47,284 nucleotides of DNA from an uncultured Bacillota bacterium. GTDB lineage: Bacteria > Bacillota_I > Bacilli_A > RF39 > UBA660. The notes beneath the pieces are model-generated. The model saw only the letters and a list, made by a program, of their open reading frames with translations, did no database searches and had not been told where the DNA came from. A program made the position numbers and the translations under genes. The stretch is from the NCBI GenBank assembly GCA_948466255.1, contig CAOJZV010000009.1:1-47284 (forward strand), given 5' to 3'. Shown piece by piece: positions 40,201 through 47,284 of the stretch. Numbering within the stretch: position 1 is the stretch's first letter; every line of letters begins with the position of its first letter.

Positions 40201-42595
40201 CATTAATATATTCAAGTAATTTAATAAACATTTTAATAAACTTCTTATCTAGACCTTTTTTACCTAGCTTTCTAACTTCAATACGTTTCTTTTGAATAGT
40301 TAAATCACTAAATAATATACTATCAATTTCTTCCTTCATTTCTGTTGAAATTTGCAGGTCAGAAATAATGCCCTCAATATCACGATTAATTAAGTGAACA
40401 GCATCTATTTCAATATCTTTACCCTTACAACTTATAGTAAGTTGTCCAATAGTTTTAACATCATTAACTTCAACAATAAAGTCGGGACCATCTACATAAG
40501 TTTTAAATGACACTTTATCACGATTACTATACACTTCAACATCATCAGTACGTTTTGTATTTCTAAATATTATTTTATAATTTCTCTTTTCAGGAACAAT
40601 TCCACTCTTACCATCTTTAGCCCTAATAATTACACTATAATTATTTGGTAAATAATTGTATTCAATTTCAGTAAGTAAATAAAAGTCCTTACGGTATAAA
40701 TCACTTTCACCATCATCCTCAAATAATGTATATACATTACTCTTACCAGGGAAAATATGAATTTCCATATTATCAGGTGGAGTTGTATCATTTAAATCAG
40801 CATTTGTACCCATCGGAATAATTGCACCAGATTTAGCAAATACTGGAAATTCTTCATCTTTAAAGAAAGCTATATAATTTTTTCCACCAGGAAATTTTTT
40901 ACCAGTAACAAAGTCGTACCAAGTTCCTTCTGGAATATAGAAATTATGAAGTGCACGATTCATGACATAATCTTTTCTAGAAATAATTGGACAAACCAAT
41001 AATTCACCACCAAAATAATATTCATTACGATATAATACATCATCATAAAATTCTGGATTAGTCGCATAAATTGGTTTAATTAATGGTCTACCAAATTTGT
41101 GATATTTATAAGCTCCACTATAAATATATGGAATAAGTTTATGACGTAATTGTAAATAATCTTTAACAATCGTATAAGTTTTAATATCCCATCTCCATGG
41201 CTCACGTTTATAATATTTACCCTTATCAACACCAAATTTTAAAATTGGTGAGAACGTTCCAAGCTGAACAAATCTAATATAAAGTTCCTCATCTTCAGTC
41301 CCTTTAAAATATCCACCAATATCATGAGACCAAAAACTTACACCATTATTAAATGCTGAAGCATTGTAAAAAGGTATTTTCTTAAGAGTACCCCAACTAA
41401 CCACAGTTTTACCAGAATATAAAACTGGATAACGATGTGGGGCAAGTCTTGCGTCAGGCGCTAAAACCATAGGTCTACGTTTATAATCTCTTTGCATGTC
41501 ATAAAATTGGTAATGTTTTAATAAAGCATTAGAAACTAAGTCTTCAGTCGATTCATTATCAATCCAGAAAAAATCAATTCCCATTGTATCAAGTGGATGA
41601 ATAAACAATTTTAAATAAACATCTACAAATTTAGGATCAAAAACATTATATGGTATTTTTCCATCCTTATCAGTTTGTAAATACTTTAAAGCTTCTTCAT
41701 AAAATTTATCATAATTATATATACCCTCGGTAGGATTTATATTAAGTCCAAGCCTTATATTTTTAGAATGTAAATAAGTAATCATTGCTGCTGGGTTTTT
41801 AAATTTTTCACTATCAAAAGTAAATCCGCTTTTTAAATGATATTTACCTTTAAATCCTCGTTTATGCCAATCCTTATCTAAAAGCATAATAGAAACTGGA
41901 ATTTGTTTCTTATCAAAAGTATCTACAAGTTCTTTAAGTTCTAGATCATCGTAAGTCTCATTACGACTCCACCAATTTCCAAGTGCATATCGAGGAACTA
42001 AAGCTGGATAACCAGTTAACCCATAATAATCTTTTAAAGCATCTTCATAGTCATTTTGATACATGAATAAATAAATATCAATTACTCCAGGTTCTCTAGA
42101 AATAAGAGTCCCATCTTCATTCCAAACAAAATCCGCACTATCATCAATACTAGAAAAACCATCGGCTGAATATAAACCTTTTGAATTAGTAACTCCTTCT
42201 TCCAAATTAATAGCTGGAATACCAAAGTTTCTAACTTCAGGATGTCCGTAATACCAAACCTTATCAGTTCCTAAAAGCTCAACTTTAAGATTTGCAGTTG
42301 GATTAACTTTACTACCTTCAAATGGTCTTTCTTTAGTATATGTAAGTTTAAAATATTCAGTTGATATTTCTACGAAATGTGTATCATTTTTAGTTTTAAA
42401 TTCTGGTTTAGGTAAATTCCTGTGTAAAATAAGCCCTGTAGGTTTATCTAAAAACACACCGTTAGGGTTATATTCAAGTCTAATTACCCTAGGCGATAAA
42501 ACAGTAAAACGATAATTATTTCCACTTATAATTGAATTTTGATTAGGTATAGCGCTTTGAAAATCAATTTTAAATTGTTCTCCTAAATTATACAT
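40193..42595 (-). CDS. Glycoside hydrolase family 31, alpha-glucosidase type
   Basis: An 800-residue intracellular glycosidase (no signal peptide). The N-terminal beta domain ends near residue 200, where NWWSRNETYDD begins the catalytic barrel. The catalytic nucleophile lies in DFFWIDNES (Asp about 344); SFWSHDIGGYFKG, a later conserved strand, contributes to the active site. The C-terminal DUF5110-like domain carries FEDDGESDLY. The last 70 residues form an additional helical tail. GH31 enzymes split alpha-linked glucose or xylose from oligosaccharides; the exact substrate is not readable. ATG 42595 is preferred over the upstream GTG on the AAGGGGTG site. It follows the pyruvate kinase-like gene by 23 bases, one transcript. 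Confidence 0.92.
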   Translation of the reverse strand: MYNLGEQFKIDFQSAIPNQNSIISGNNYRFTVLSPRVIRLEYNPNGVFLDKPTGLILHRNLPKPEFKTKNDTHFVEISTEYFKLTYTKERPFEGSKVNPTANLKVELLGTDKVWYYGHPEVRNFGIPAINLEEGVTNSKGLYSADGFSSIDDSADFVWNEDGTLISREPGVIDIYLFMYQNDYEDALKDYYGLTGYPALVPRYALGNWWSRNETYDDLELKELVDTFDKKQIPVSIMLLDKDWHKRGFKGKYHLKSGFTFDSEKFKNPAAMITYLHSKNIRLGLNINPTEGIYNYDKFYEEALKYLQTDKDGKIPYNVFDPKFVDVYLKLFIHPLDTMGIDFFWIDNESTEDLVSNALLKHYQFYDMQRDYKRRPMVLAPDARLAPHRYPVLYSGKTVVSWGTLKKIPFYNASAFNNGVSFWSHDIGGYFKGTEDEELYIRFVQLGTFSPILKFGVDKGKYYKREPWRWDIKTYTIVKDYLQLRHKLIPYIYSGAYKYHKFGRPLIKPIYATNPEFYDDVLYRNEYYFGGELLVCPIISRKDYVMNRALHNFYIPEGTWYDFVTGKKFPGGKNYIAFFKDEEFPVFAKSGAIIPMGTNADLNDTTPPDNMEIHIFPGKSNVYTLFEDDGESDLYRKDFYLLTEIEYNYLPNNYSVIIRAKDGKSGIVPEKRNYKIIFRNTKRTDDVEVYSNRDKVSFKTYVDGPDFIVEVNDVKTIGQLTISCKGKDIEIDAVHLINRDIEGIISDLQISTEMKEEIDSILFSDLTIQKKRIEVRKLGKKGLDKKFIKMFIKLLEYINEI

Positions 42596-42618
42596 GGTTT
42601 TCACCCCTTATTATTCTT

Positions 42619-44031
42619 TTATATTTCATCTATTTGCATAAAATTAGTATGTTTAACCTTTTTAAATGGATAACCTCCTGTAATAATCACTTTATCACCT
42701 TTTTTCAAGTCTAAAGTTTTTTTCGCAATGTCTATTGTTTTTTCAGTAATTGAATCAAAGGTTTGTTCATTAACTATAATTGGCAAAACTCCAAAATATA
42801 GATTCAAAGTTCTAGCTATTTTTGAACTTGAGCAAGTAGCAATAGTCATACATGGTGGACGTAATCTACTCATTTGTCTAGCTGTATAACCAGTATTAGT
42901 TGCAATAATAATCGCTTTACAATTAAGGTTAGTTGCCCCTAAAGCTACACTACTTGCGATTGTTCCTGCAATATCATTAGCCTTAGCTTTTAAAATATTA
43001 TTAAAATAATAATCATAATCAATTGAACTTTCAGCCATTCTAACAATTTTTTCTACTTCTTTTACTGCACCTATTGGATTTGGGCCAATAGTGGTTTCTC
43101 CTGTTAATAAAATAGCATCTACACTTTCAGATACAGAGTTAGCTAAATCAGAAACTTCTGCACGACTTGGCATCGCACCTTCTGTTAAAAAACTATCAAG
43201 TTCAGCCGTAATAATACTTATTTTGCCCTTTTCATGACATTTACGAATAAATTTATTTTTAATATTAGGTACTTCTTCAAGTGGTAATTCCACCGCCAAA
43301 TCACTACGAGCAAGTAAAATACCATCAGATGCATCAATAATTCTATCTAATGATTTAACTGCCCTTTCATTTTGAATCTTTGCAATTAAACCAATATGAT
43401 CATTTTCAAGTTCAATCAATAAATCATTTACTTCCATAATATCTTCAGCATCAGATACATTTGATATTTCAATAAAATCAACATCCATTTTATGTGCAAA
43501 AGCAATATCTTCACGATCTTGTTTAGTTAAAAATTTTCTATTAAGTTTTACTCCAGGTAAATAAAGTTTAGATAAACTATCTACTCTACCCCCTTTAATA
43601 ACTTCACAAACAGCATAATCAAGGCCTTTTTCTACAACTTCTAAAACAACCTTTCCATCCATTAATTTAATAACAGAACGAAATCTTAAATCATCAATTA
43701 ATTTAGGGTAATTTATTGAAAATTGGAATCCATTACAAACAGTGCGATTCATATACATTCTGATACGTTCACCTTTTTGAAACTCTGCATAACCATTTTT
43801 AAATTCGCCAGTTCTAATACATGGGCCCTCTAAATCAAGCATAATAGAAATATTGCTTCCAATTTTTTTATTTATTTCCTTTACATTATCAATAACTTTT
43901 TTGCAAAAACCATAATCAGAATAGCTCATATTAAGACGAATTACATCAACACCATTTGAAATTAATTCTTCCAAAATATCCATCTTATTAGAAGCCGGTC
44001 CAATAGTTGCGATTATTTTAGTCTTGTTCAT
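42619..44031 (-). CDS. Divergent pyruvate kinase family protein
   Basis: A 470-residue protein with the full pyruvate kinase layout: barrel start KTKIIATIGPAS, B domain, and C-terminal alpha/beta domain ending KVIITGGYP. Several catalytic positions differ from active enzymes. LIAKIQNER keeps the Lys (about 217) but replaces the Mg-binding Glu by Gln; ARSDLAVE replaces ARGDLGVE; MLDLEGPCIRTG replaces LDTKGPEIRTG; RLNMSYSDYG replaces RLNFSHG. The Asp of ARSDL and of the LD motif stay. It could be a low-activity or re-purposed paralogue, or the true enzyme with unusual residues. It precedes the GH31 gene in one transcript, suggesting a link to sugar use. ATG has GGGTGAT. Confidence 0.85.
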   Translation of the reverse strand: MNKTKIIATIGPASNKMDILEELISNGVDVIRLNMSYSDYGFCKKVIDNVKEINKKIGSNISIMLDLEGPCIRTGEFKNGYAEFQKGERIRMYMNRTVCNGFQFSINYPKLIDDLRFRSVIKLMDGKVVLEVVEKGLDYAVCEVIKGGRVDSLSKLYLPGVKLNRKFLTKQDREDIAFAHKMDVDFIEISNVSDAEDIMEVNDLLIELENDHIGLIAKIQNERAVKSLDRIIDASDGILLARSDLAVELPLEEVPNIKNKFIRKCHEKGKISIITAELDSFLTEGAMPSRAEVSDLANSVSESVDAILLTGETTIGPNPIGAVKEVEKIVRMAESSIDYDYYFNNILKAKANDIAGTIASSVALGATNLNCKAIIIATNTGYTARQMSRLRPPCMTIATCSSSKIARTLNLYFGVLPIIVNEQTFDSITEKTIDIAKKTLDLKKGDKVIITGGYPFKKVKHTNFMQIDEI

Positions 44032-44085
44032 ACTATCACCCTATTATCCATTATACCAGTTTTCTCATAAATTTCCATAGAAAAA

Positions 44086-44114
44086 AACAAAAAATAGACT
44101 TTATCGTCTATTTT
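44086..44114 (-). terminator. Terminator of greA
   Basis: AAAATAGAC and GTCTATTTT (44091-44099, 44106-44114) around a 6-base loop overlap the greA end; T residues follow on the minus strand. Confidence 0.85.
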
Positions 44115-44578
44115 ATATTTACAACTTTTACTTCATATTCACCATTTGGACTAGATACCTTGCTGGTTTCACCAACCTTAAGTCCCATAATTGCATTAGC
44201 AATTGGTGATTCATTAGAAATTTTATTTTCAAACGGATCAGCTTCTGTTCTTCCAACAATATTATAAGTTTCTCTATCCCCGTCTTCAACATATTCAACT
44301 TCTACAGTATTACCGATTGAAACTACGTCTGTTCCTGCATCAGTAATAACTACAGCGTTTTCAATCATTTGATTTAAATTAGCAATTTTAGCTTCAACTT
44401 CCGCTTGCTCACTTCTTGCTGCATCATATTCGGCATTTTCACTTAAATCACCTAAAGCTCTAGCTTCTTTTAATTCTTTTATGACAGCAGGTCTTTTTTC
44501 TTGTTGAAGAAATTCAAGTTCACGTTTCATTTCCTCTAAACCTTGTTCAGTTACATAAACTTTATCTGTATCTGGCAT
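44108..44578 (-). CDS. greA: Transcription elongation factor GreA
   Basis: A 156-residue factor that enters the secondary channel of RNA polymerase and stimulates cleavage of backtracked RNA. The N-terminal coiled coil carries the basic/acidic tip ALGDLSENAEYDAARSEQ with the Asp and Glu that position the catalytic magnesium. The C-terminal globular domain has SPIANAIMGLKVGE. The ATG at 44578 is favoured over a GTG three codons upstream because GAGGTGA is then correctly spaced. It follows trhP2, as in the B. subtilis yrrN-yrrO-udk-greA order with udk missing. Confidence 0.97.
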   Translation of the reverse strand: MPDTDKVYVTEQGLEEMKRELEFLQQEKRPAVIKELKEARALGDLSENAEYDAARSEQAEVEAKIANLNQMIENAVVITDAGTDVVSIGNTVEVEYVEDGDRETYNIVGRTEADPFENKISNESPIANAIMGLKVGETSKVSSPNGEYEVKVVNIK

Positions 44579-44628
44579 TCTGCTCACCTCGTTTCATATT
44601 AACTTACCAAATCTTACTACACAATCTT

Positions 44629-45825
44629 TCATTTGTCAATAGGATATAGAGCTTTTTTAATCATATAATTTGGCGCCACTTCTCTATCACTTTTAATATA
44701 AACAATTTGTTTAGGATGACGAACAATATCTATTTCATCCATATTCTCATCATATATCTCTTTAATTACCATATCAAACTCGTCATTAGGTCCAAAAACA
44801 GTAATCAAATCACCCTTTTTAAAATAATTTCTTTGCTGTACCTTCATTAAACCTTCAGAATAATCAAGAACAGTTCCTAAAAAATCTTGATTAGTAACTT
44901 CCATTCTACCATTATAATACTGAACATCCTTACCAAATGATCCATTAAAGAATTGTGGAACAGAATCTCTATTCGCGCATCTGCGTAAAACCTGTTCATA
45001 TTTTAAATTATATTCATATTCTTTTGGATTGTTCCAATATTCGTCGATAACTTTTCTATAAACTGAAACAATAGTTGCAATATAGTATGCAGACCTCATA
45101 CGGCCTTCTATTTTCAAACTATCCACGCCTAAATTAACAAGTTCTGGAATATATTTCATTAAAGATAAATCCTTAGTACAAAAAGTAAATGGTTTTTCTC
45201 CTTTTAATTCTTCGCCATTTTCCTTCAAGTCAAAATCCCATCGACATATTTGACTACATCCACCACGATTAGAATCTCTAGATGTTAGAAAGTTTGATAA
45301 CACACATCTACCACTATAAGAAGCACACATAGCCCCATGAATAAACACTTCTAATTCTATATCAACATTATCCTTAATATCTTTAATGTCCTCCATATGG
45401 CACTCTCTACCTAACACAATTCGGCTTACCCCTTCATTTTTCCAAAACAAAGCTGCTTCTTTATTTAAAGTAGATGCCTGTGTTGATAAATGAATAACTA
45501 AATTTGTATGTTCCTTTGCAAGTTTAATAATAGCTGGATCACTAACAATAATTGCATCAACTGAAGTTTCATCAAGTTCTTTCAAATAATCTATAATTTT
45601 ATTAAGTTCTTTATTGTGCATTGCAATATTAACTGTAACATAAACTTTTTTATTTAAAGAATGAGCAAATTTAACAGCCTTAGAAATTTCAGAAACCGTA
45701 AAATTATCAGCATTTGCTCTTAAGTTAAATGTTCCACCAATATAAACTGCATCTGCACCATATAAAAGAGCTATTTTAAGTCTTTCTAAATCTCCCGCAG
45801 GAGCAAGTAATTCTGGTTTAGTCAT
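44629..45825 (-). CDS. trhP2: U32 family protein TrhP2-like (tRNA U34 hydroxylation)
   Basis: A 398-residue U32 protein matching YrrO/TrhP2, which with TrhP1 hydroxylates U34 of tRNAs (ho5U), the precursor of mo5U, using prephenate. KPELLAPAGDLERLKIALL and the Fe-S Cys set GAMCASYSGRCVLSNF then NRGGCSQICRW are intact. SLKIEGRMRSAYYIATIV follows, and the C-terminal beta domain ends at residue 398. Its ATG overlaps the stop of the upstream partner by 8 bases, which means coupled translation. The plus-strand U32 gene at 4828 is the longer, rRNA-type relative. Confidence 0.93.
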   Translation of the reverse strand: MTKPELLAPAGDLERLKIALLYGADAVYIGGTFNLRANADNFTVSEISKAVKFAHSLNKKVYVTVNIAMHNKELNKIIDYLKELDETSVDAIIVSDPAIIKLAKEHTNLVIHLSTQASTLNKEAALFWKNEGVSRIVLGRECHMEDIKDIKDNVDIELEVFIHGAMCASYSGRCVLSNFLTSRDSNRGGCSQICRWDFDLKENGEELKGEKPFTFCTKDLSLMKYIPELVNLGVDSLKIEGRMRSAYYIATIVSVYRKVIDEYWNNPKEYEYNLKYEQVLRRCANRDSVPQFFNGSFGKDVQYYNGRMEVTNQDFLGTVLDYSEGLMKVQQRNYFKKGDLITVFGPNDEFDMVIKEIYDENMDEIDIVRHPKQIVYIKSDREVAPNYMIKKALYPIDK

Positions 45826-46633
45826 TTTTCTTCACCCTATACACCGTTTCATTATATAAAAAACCATGGTTAAATGGAAATTTATATTCCATAATATTAT
45901 TTTTAAAATTATAAAGAACTTCTTTAAAAGACTCATCATCTATTAATAAACTATTAAATACTAAATAATCAATATTAGAAAAATCTTCATCAAGTATATT
46001 TAAAATATAATCAGAATAAACAGTAGTTCCATGACTACCGTCATTAATTGGATAATACTTCCCTTCTTTATAAATAGTTTTGTTTTTTCCACTATCTTCT
46101 AAATTAAAATATTCTATATAATTGTTAACCAAATGTCTTCTAGATGTAAACATTGGTAAATAGCCAAAAACATTCATAAACAATTTAGCCTTAGAATTTT
46201 CTTTTATTTCATTAATTTCTTCTTTAGTAATTTCTGAAGATAAATAAGCATATTTAACACCTTTATCATGCCAATAATTAATAGTTCCATAATTAGTAAC
46301 CATATGTTCCTGTGACCAAACTAAATCAGTTTTTAAACCTAAATCTTCTTTTAATTTTACTAAAGAAACATCATAGTAAATAATTCCTTTAATATTTAAT
46401 TTATCAGCAGTCATAAGTTTTTCTTTTAAATCTGAAATTTCACTATTATGAATATTTTTGTTAAACGCCAAAAATACCTCTTTACCTAATTTTTGAAATT
46501 TATCTACTTCATCCAATGTAAAATAATTTTCAAAATTGATACTATAATCTTTAATAGGTAAAATAAAGGCATCTACTAAGTCTTTAATTTCATTTGCTTG
46601 ATTATAATTTTTTATAATAGCTACTGTTTTCAT
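45818..46633 (-). CDS. trhP1: U32-related TrhP1-like protein
   Basis: A 271-residue protein corresponding to YrrN/TrhP1, the partner of TrhP2. It has the barrel of the U32 family but lacks the Cys cluster (only the short FGYLPMFTSRRHLVNNY at the matching place), as expected for TrhP1. N-terminus KTVAIIKNYNQANEI. The two proteins are thought to work as a complex. ATG has AGGTGAG, and a TATAAT lies just upstream, after the terminator of the previous gene. Naming rests on the operon position and size more than on strong motif evidence. Confidence 0.85.
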   Translation of the reverse strand: MKTVAIIKNYNQANEIKDLVDAFILPIKDYSINFENYFTLDEVDKFQKLGKEVFLAFNKNIHNSEISDLKEKLMTADKLNIKGIIYYDVSLVKLKEDLGLKTDLVWSQEHMVTNYGTINYWHDKGVKYAYLSSEITKEEINEIKENSKAKLFMNVFGYLPMFTSRRHLVNNYIEYFNLEDSGKNKTIYKEGKYYPINDGSHGTTVYSDYILNILDEDFSNIDYLVFNSLLIDDESFKEVLYNFKNNIMEYKFPFNHGFLYNETVYRVKKND

Positions 46634-46660
46634 AAACTCACCTGCATCAAAGATTATATC

Positions 46661-46688
46661 AAAAAAAAGTAGAATTTTCTACTTTTCC
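46661..46688 (-). terminator. Terminator of the surface gene at the window end
   Basis: AAAAGTAGA and TCTACTTTT (46665-46673, 46678-46686) are followed on the minus strand by TTTT. It insulates trhP1 from the upstream surface gene. Confidence 0.85.
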
Positions 46689-46747
46689 TCAAATTAAAAT
46701 TTATTTAATAATTATTAAACAGAAGAAATAAACATTAGATAAAATCA

Positions 46748-47284
46748 CTACTCAACACAAATTAAACCACCACTGCTATAAATATTACAACAAACTTCAG
46801 AAGCGCCACAAGCACGTGCATCACCATTAATACCAGTACGAACATATAAATCACCAAATTCACATCGTGAACTTTGACTATAAAACCCACAACTACCCAA
46901 ATTATTTTCAAATATTGTTTTTAAACTTTCTAATTGCATTTGATTGGACAAATGATATTCAGCATTACCTGCCTGCAAACATACTGGTTCATCTATAAAC
47001 GCATATTTCATACATGCATATGCATTTTGAATTACATCCTCTGCATCTAAATCATATTTTAAAAACCATGTTTTCCCCGCTTTATATGATTCTAATTCAG
47101 TATAATCCATTTTATACTCTATATTTGATATGATACTCGTTCCGATTTGTTTTCTATCTGTATGATATGCATAAACAGTTTTTGGTTGATTGGAGCTTGG
47201 CTTATCTGGCTCTTTTCCAGTAGCTTGTACATAATTTAAAGTTATAGAAAGTTCTGATGAGATTGGGGCTTCTACTTTTGTTTC
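46748..47284 (-). CDS. Cys-rich surface protein, 5' end outside the window (partial)
   Basis: The reading frame from the stop at 46748 stays open to the window edge, so the visible 178 codons are the C-terminal part of a larger protein. An internal ATG at 47110 is not a credible start, as the frame is conserved-looking before it. The first visible residues (EAPISSELSITLNYVQATG) resemble the C-terminal strand of the TasA-like proteins at 9465-10749 (LDMQLTYVQNK). A linker follows, then a domain with eight Cys (GSCGFYSQSSRC, RACGASEVCC, GLICVE at the end). It probably is a SipW-type secreted protein with a disulphide-rich end, but its signal is not visible. It ends before the terminator at 46661-46688. 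Confidence 0.72.
   Translation of the reverse strand, partial: ETKVEAPISSELSITLNYVQATGKEPDKPSSNQPKTVYAYHTDRKQIGTSIISNIEYKMDYTELESYKAGKTWFLKYDLDAEDVIQNAYACMKYAFIDEPVCLQAGNAEYHLSNQMQLESLKTIFENNLGSCGFYSQSSRCEFGDLYVRTGINGDARACGASEVCCNIYSSGGLICVE

Noticed and set aside
47108-47110. ATG at 47110 as start of a 120-residue protein
   Set aside because: The frame is open through to the window edge and the upstream codons read as plausible TasA-like protein sequence; no ribosome site precedes this ATG.
1-47284. CRISPR array, prophage or plasmid replication genes
   Set aside because: No regularly spaced direct repeats, no phage structural genes and no replication initiator were seen; the window is ordinary chromosome with surface-gene insertions.

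Overview
The window is low-GC DNA from a spore-forming member of the Firmicutes, most likely an uncultured gut-type lineage of Bacilli (the placement is inference). TGA is used as a stop codon (for example at 7018-7020 and at the end of the response regulator), so this is not a code-4 mollicute. Spore formation is indicated by an SspI-type small acid-soluble spore protein behind a sigma-G-like promoter (23295-23555). T-box leaders and a B. subtilis-like trhP1-trhP2...greA order also point to Firmicutes. Nearly all genes lie on the minus strand; the plus-strand exceptions are the large U32 gene, a Met/Pro/Gly-rich small protein, sspI and rpmB.

Layout from low to high coordinates. 1-4731: tRNA-Gly(TCC), an HD-type dNTPase, a family 2 glycosyltransferase, an ASCH protein, rubrerythrin, an anchored unknown and an RNHCP zinc protein. 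4828-7020: a large U32 (RlhA-like) enzyme. 7036-10749: a surface module with a DUF5305 protein, a SipW/ER-type signal peptidase with a long membrane domain, and two paralogous TasA/camelysin-like secreted proteins. 10870-12790: argS behind an arginine T-box. 12821-17752: lipoprotein and tex, a PD-(D/E)XK nuclease-transposase family gene, and a Y-family polymerase. 17858-20755: a four-gene envelope operon (lipoprotein, acidic protein, DUF948-like, YtxH), then trmB. 20843-24335: small secreted, membrane and spore genes, including lemA and sspI. 24390-27611: dnaE, and a divergent rpmB (L28) of only 57 codons. 27664-30062: a two-component system and a frameshifted DinD remnant. 30186-32639: obg and a SipW-type surface protein whose promoter spacer contains a run of 16 G. 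32693-37007: zinc-ribbon membrane proteins flanking rnhB-MBL, and an anchored coiled-coil protein. 37150-40162: leuS and a small membrane gene behind a leucine T-box. 40193-44578: GH31 glucosidase, a divergent pyruvate kinase and greA. 44629-46633: trhP2 and trhP1. 46748-end: the C-terminal part of a Cys-rich surface protein that runs off the window.

Two themes link the genes. The first is translation and RNA modification: T-box controlled argS and leuS, tRNA-Gly, trmB, the trhP pair with an RlhA-like U32 protein, L28, obg and rnhB. The second is a SipW-dependent cell-surface programme: the peptidase, two TasA-like proteins beside it, a third substrate with a probably phase-variable promoter, and a probable fourth, truncated at the window edge. 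The most notable signals are the poly-G promoter, the SipW/DUF5305/TasA-like module, the sporulation evidence, a pyruvate kinase homologue with substituted active-site residues, and T-box leaders whose terminator stems appear to enclose the T-box.
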